Shown: positions 5,871 through 6,222 of the stretch, piece after piece
Numbering within the stretch: position 1 is the first letter of the stretch
Layout: each line of letters opens with the position of its first letter
Source: Schwartzia sp. (in: firmicutes)
GTDB taxonomy: Bacteria; Bacillota; Negativicutes; Selenomonadales; Selenomonadaceae
Reading direction: 5' to 3'
Length of the DNA stretch: 6,222 bases
NCBI GenBank assembly: GCA_017939945.1
Contig: JAGAZS010000297.1
Span: 1 to 6,222 of the forward strand
Notes under the pieces: model-generated
Told to the model about the DNA's origin: nothing
What the model saw: the letters and a program-made list of their open reading frames with translations, nothing else
Database searches by the model: none
Translations under genes and position numbers: made by a program

Positions 5871-5928
5871 AAGACATACATGTTCTAATATTTTACGTGA
5901 AACAAAAAATGTATGTTCTGATACTTAC
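5858..5928. repeat. Imperfect tandem duplication spanning the parS sites
   Basis: A unit of about 34 bp occurs twice. ACGTGAAACA recurs at 5861-5870 and 5895-5904, and TGTTCTAATA (5881-5890) recurs as TGTTCTGATA (5914-5923), with a one-base length difference between copies; TTTTAC and CTTAC follow. Within it ACATACAT (5874-5881) and ATGTATGT (5909-5916) form an 8-bp inverted repeat bracketing the second parS-like site. The pattern explains why there are two parS-like boxes. Confidence 0.6.
5889..5904. promoter_or_regulatory. Second, imperfect parS-like site
   Basis: TATTTTACGTGAAACA matches the perfect parS at 14 of 16 positions, with changes at positions 2 and 6, both in the left half. The right half (ACGTGAAACA) is intact. 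It lies 34 bp after the first site in the same orientation. It may be a weak or decaying ParB site produced by local duplication. Confidence 0.6.
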
Positions 5929-5964
5929 AAGTCTTTTTCTTTCATCTGCGAGAGGAGTACAGCC

Positions 5965-6222
5965 ATGAAAAAAGAAAAACTGGATTTGATTTGCCGAAAG
6001 ATGGCCGACTGCTACCGCCGTATTTTTGGGGACAAGGTGCGCGAAATCTATCTGTACGGTTCATACGCTCGCGGCGACTATGACGAGGAATCGGATGTCG
6101 ACTTTGCCGCCATCGTCGATGAGGACCGTCTTCCCATGCAGCAAAAGCTTAAACAGCTATGGTACGAAGCCGACGACATCGACCCCGACTATGAAGCATT
6201 GATTTCCCCCACCGCGATTCCC
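5965..6222 (+). CDS. MNT-type nucleotidyltransferase, N-terminal part (runs off the right edge)
   Basis: AGAGGAG (5951-5957) lies 7 bases before ATG 5965. The frame stays open for 86 codons to the window edge. Residues 28-50 hold the nucleotidyltransferase signature: IYLYGSYARGDYDEESDVDF, that is G32-S33, R37-G38, then D44-V45-D46, whose Asp pair binds metal. A basic N-terminal helix (KKEKLDLICRKMADCYRR) precedes it, as in minimal nucleotidyltransferases. Many such proteins are MntA antitoxins that AMPylate a HEPN RNase partner encoded next door; others are lone enzymes of unknown substrate. Whether a HEPN gene follows cannot be seen. The gene begins 120 bp after metH, and no terminator separates them, so read-through is possible. 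Confidence 0.85.
   Translation, partial: MKKEKLDLICRKMADCYRRIFGDKVREIYLYGSYARGDYDEESDVDFAAIVDEDRLPMQQKLKQLWYEADDIDPDYEALISPTAIP

Noticed and set aside
5855..5904. parS palindromes read as a metH terminator or Noc site
   Set aside because: No T-run follows the palindromes, and the core CACGTG differs from the Noc core CCCGGG. The match to parS is exact at the first box.
1..6222. CRISPR array, tRNA, rRNA or insertion sequence
   Set aside because: No regularly spaced repeats, no cloverleaf or rRNA-like sequence, and no transposase frame or terminal inverted repeats were found.

Overview
The window reads as a chromosomal segment of a diderm Firmicute, most likely a Negativicute related to Selenomonas. 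This is inference, not a database match. The grounds are strong Firmicute-type Shine-Dalgarno sequences (AGGAGGG, AAGGAG, AGAGGAG), a signal-peptide-bearing outer-membrane beta-barrel of the PagL family ending in Phe (so an outer membrane is present), a short methionine synthase lacking the C-terminal AdoMet-binding reactivation domain, and a perfect match to the widely conserved ParB-binding site parS. Coding regions are GC-rich. The intergenic regions and the hicB 3' end are AT-rich.

Layout from left to right. Bases 1-430 hold a hicAB-type toxin-antitoxin pair. The hicA 3' end enters from the left edge, and the hicB-like gene is short, stopping where the family's DNA-binding domain would begin. 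A long AT-rich dyad follows at 447-487. A plus-strand gene (549-1217) encodes a PagL-like lipid A deacylase / acyloxyacyl hydrolase family outer-membrane protein. A T-rich spacer then leads to a perfect 12-bp bidirectional terminator (1361-1400). That terminator is shared with the convergent minus-strand gene (1404-3266), which encodes an unusual 620-aa protein: an NRPS-type condensation domain with a degraded HHxxxDG motif, a charged helical linker, and a C-terminal cyclic-nucleotide-binding-like domain. A 205-bp divergent promoter region separates it from metH (3472-5844), a homocysteine methyltransferase, pterin-binding and B12-binding methionine synthase. Ten bases after the metH stop is a perfect 16-bp parS palindrome (5855-5870), followed by a second, 14/16 copy (5889-5904) inside an imperfect tandem duplication. 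The right edge carries the first 86 codons of a MNT-type nucleotidyltransferase.

No single operon explains the window. It is a set of short transcription units: hicAB, the outer-membrane enzyme, the condensation/CNBD protein divergent from metH, then a parS locus and a nucleotidyltransferase. The most unusual items are the condensation-CNBD fusion, in which both canonical active or ligand motifs look degenerate by eye, and the duplicated parS. The parS pair suggests that this segment lies in the origin-proximal part of the chromosome.
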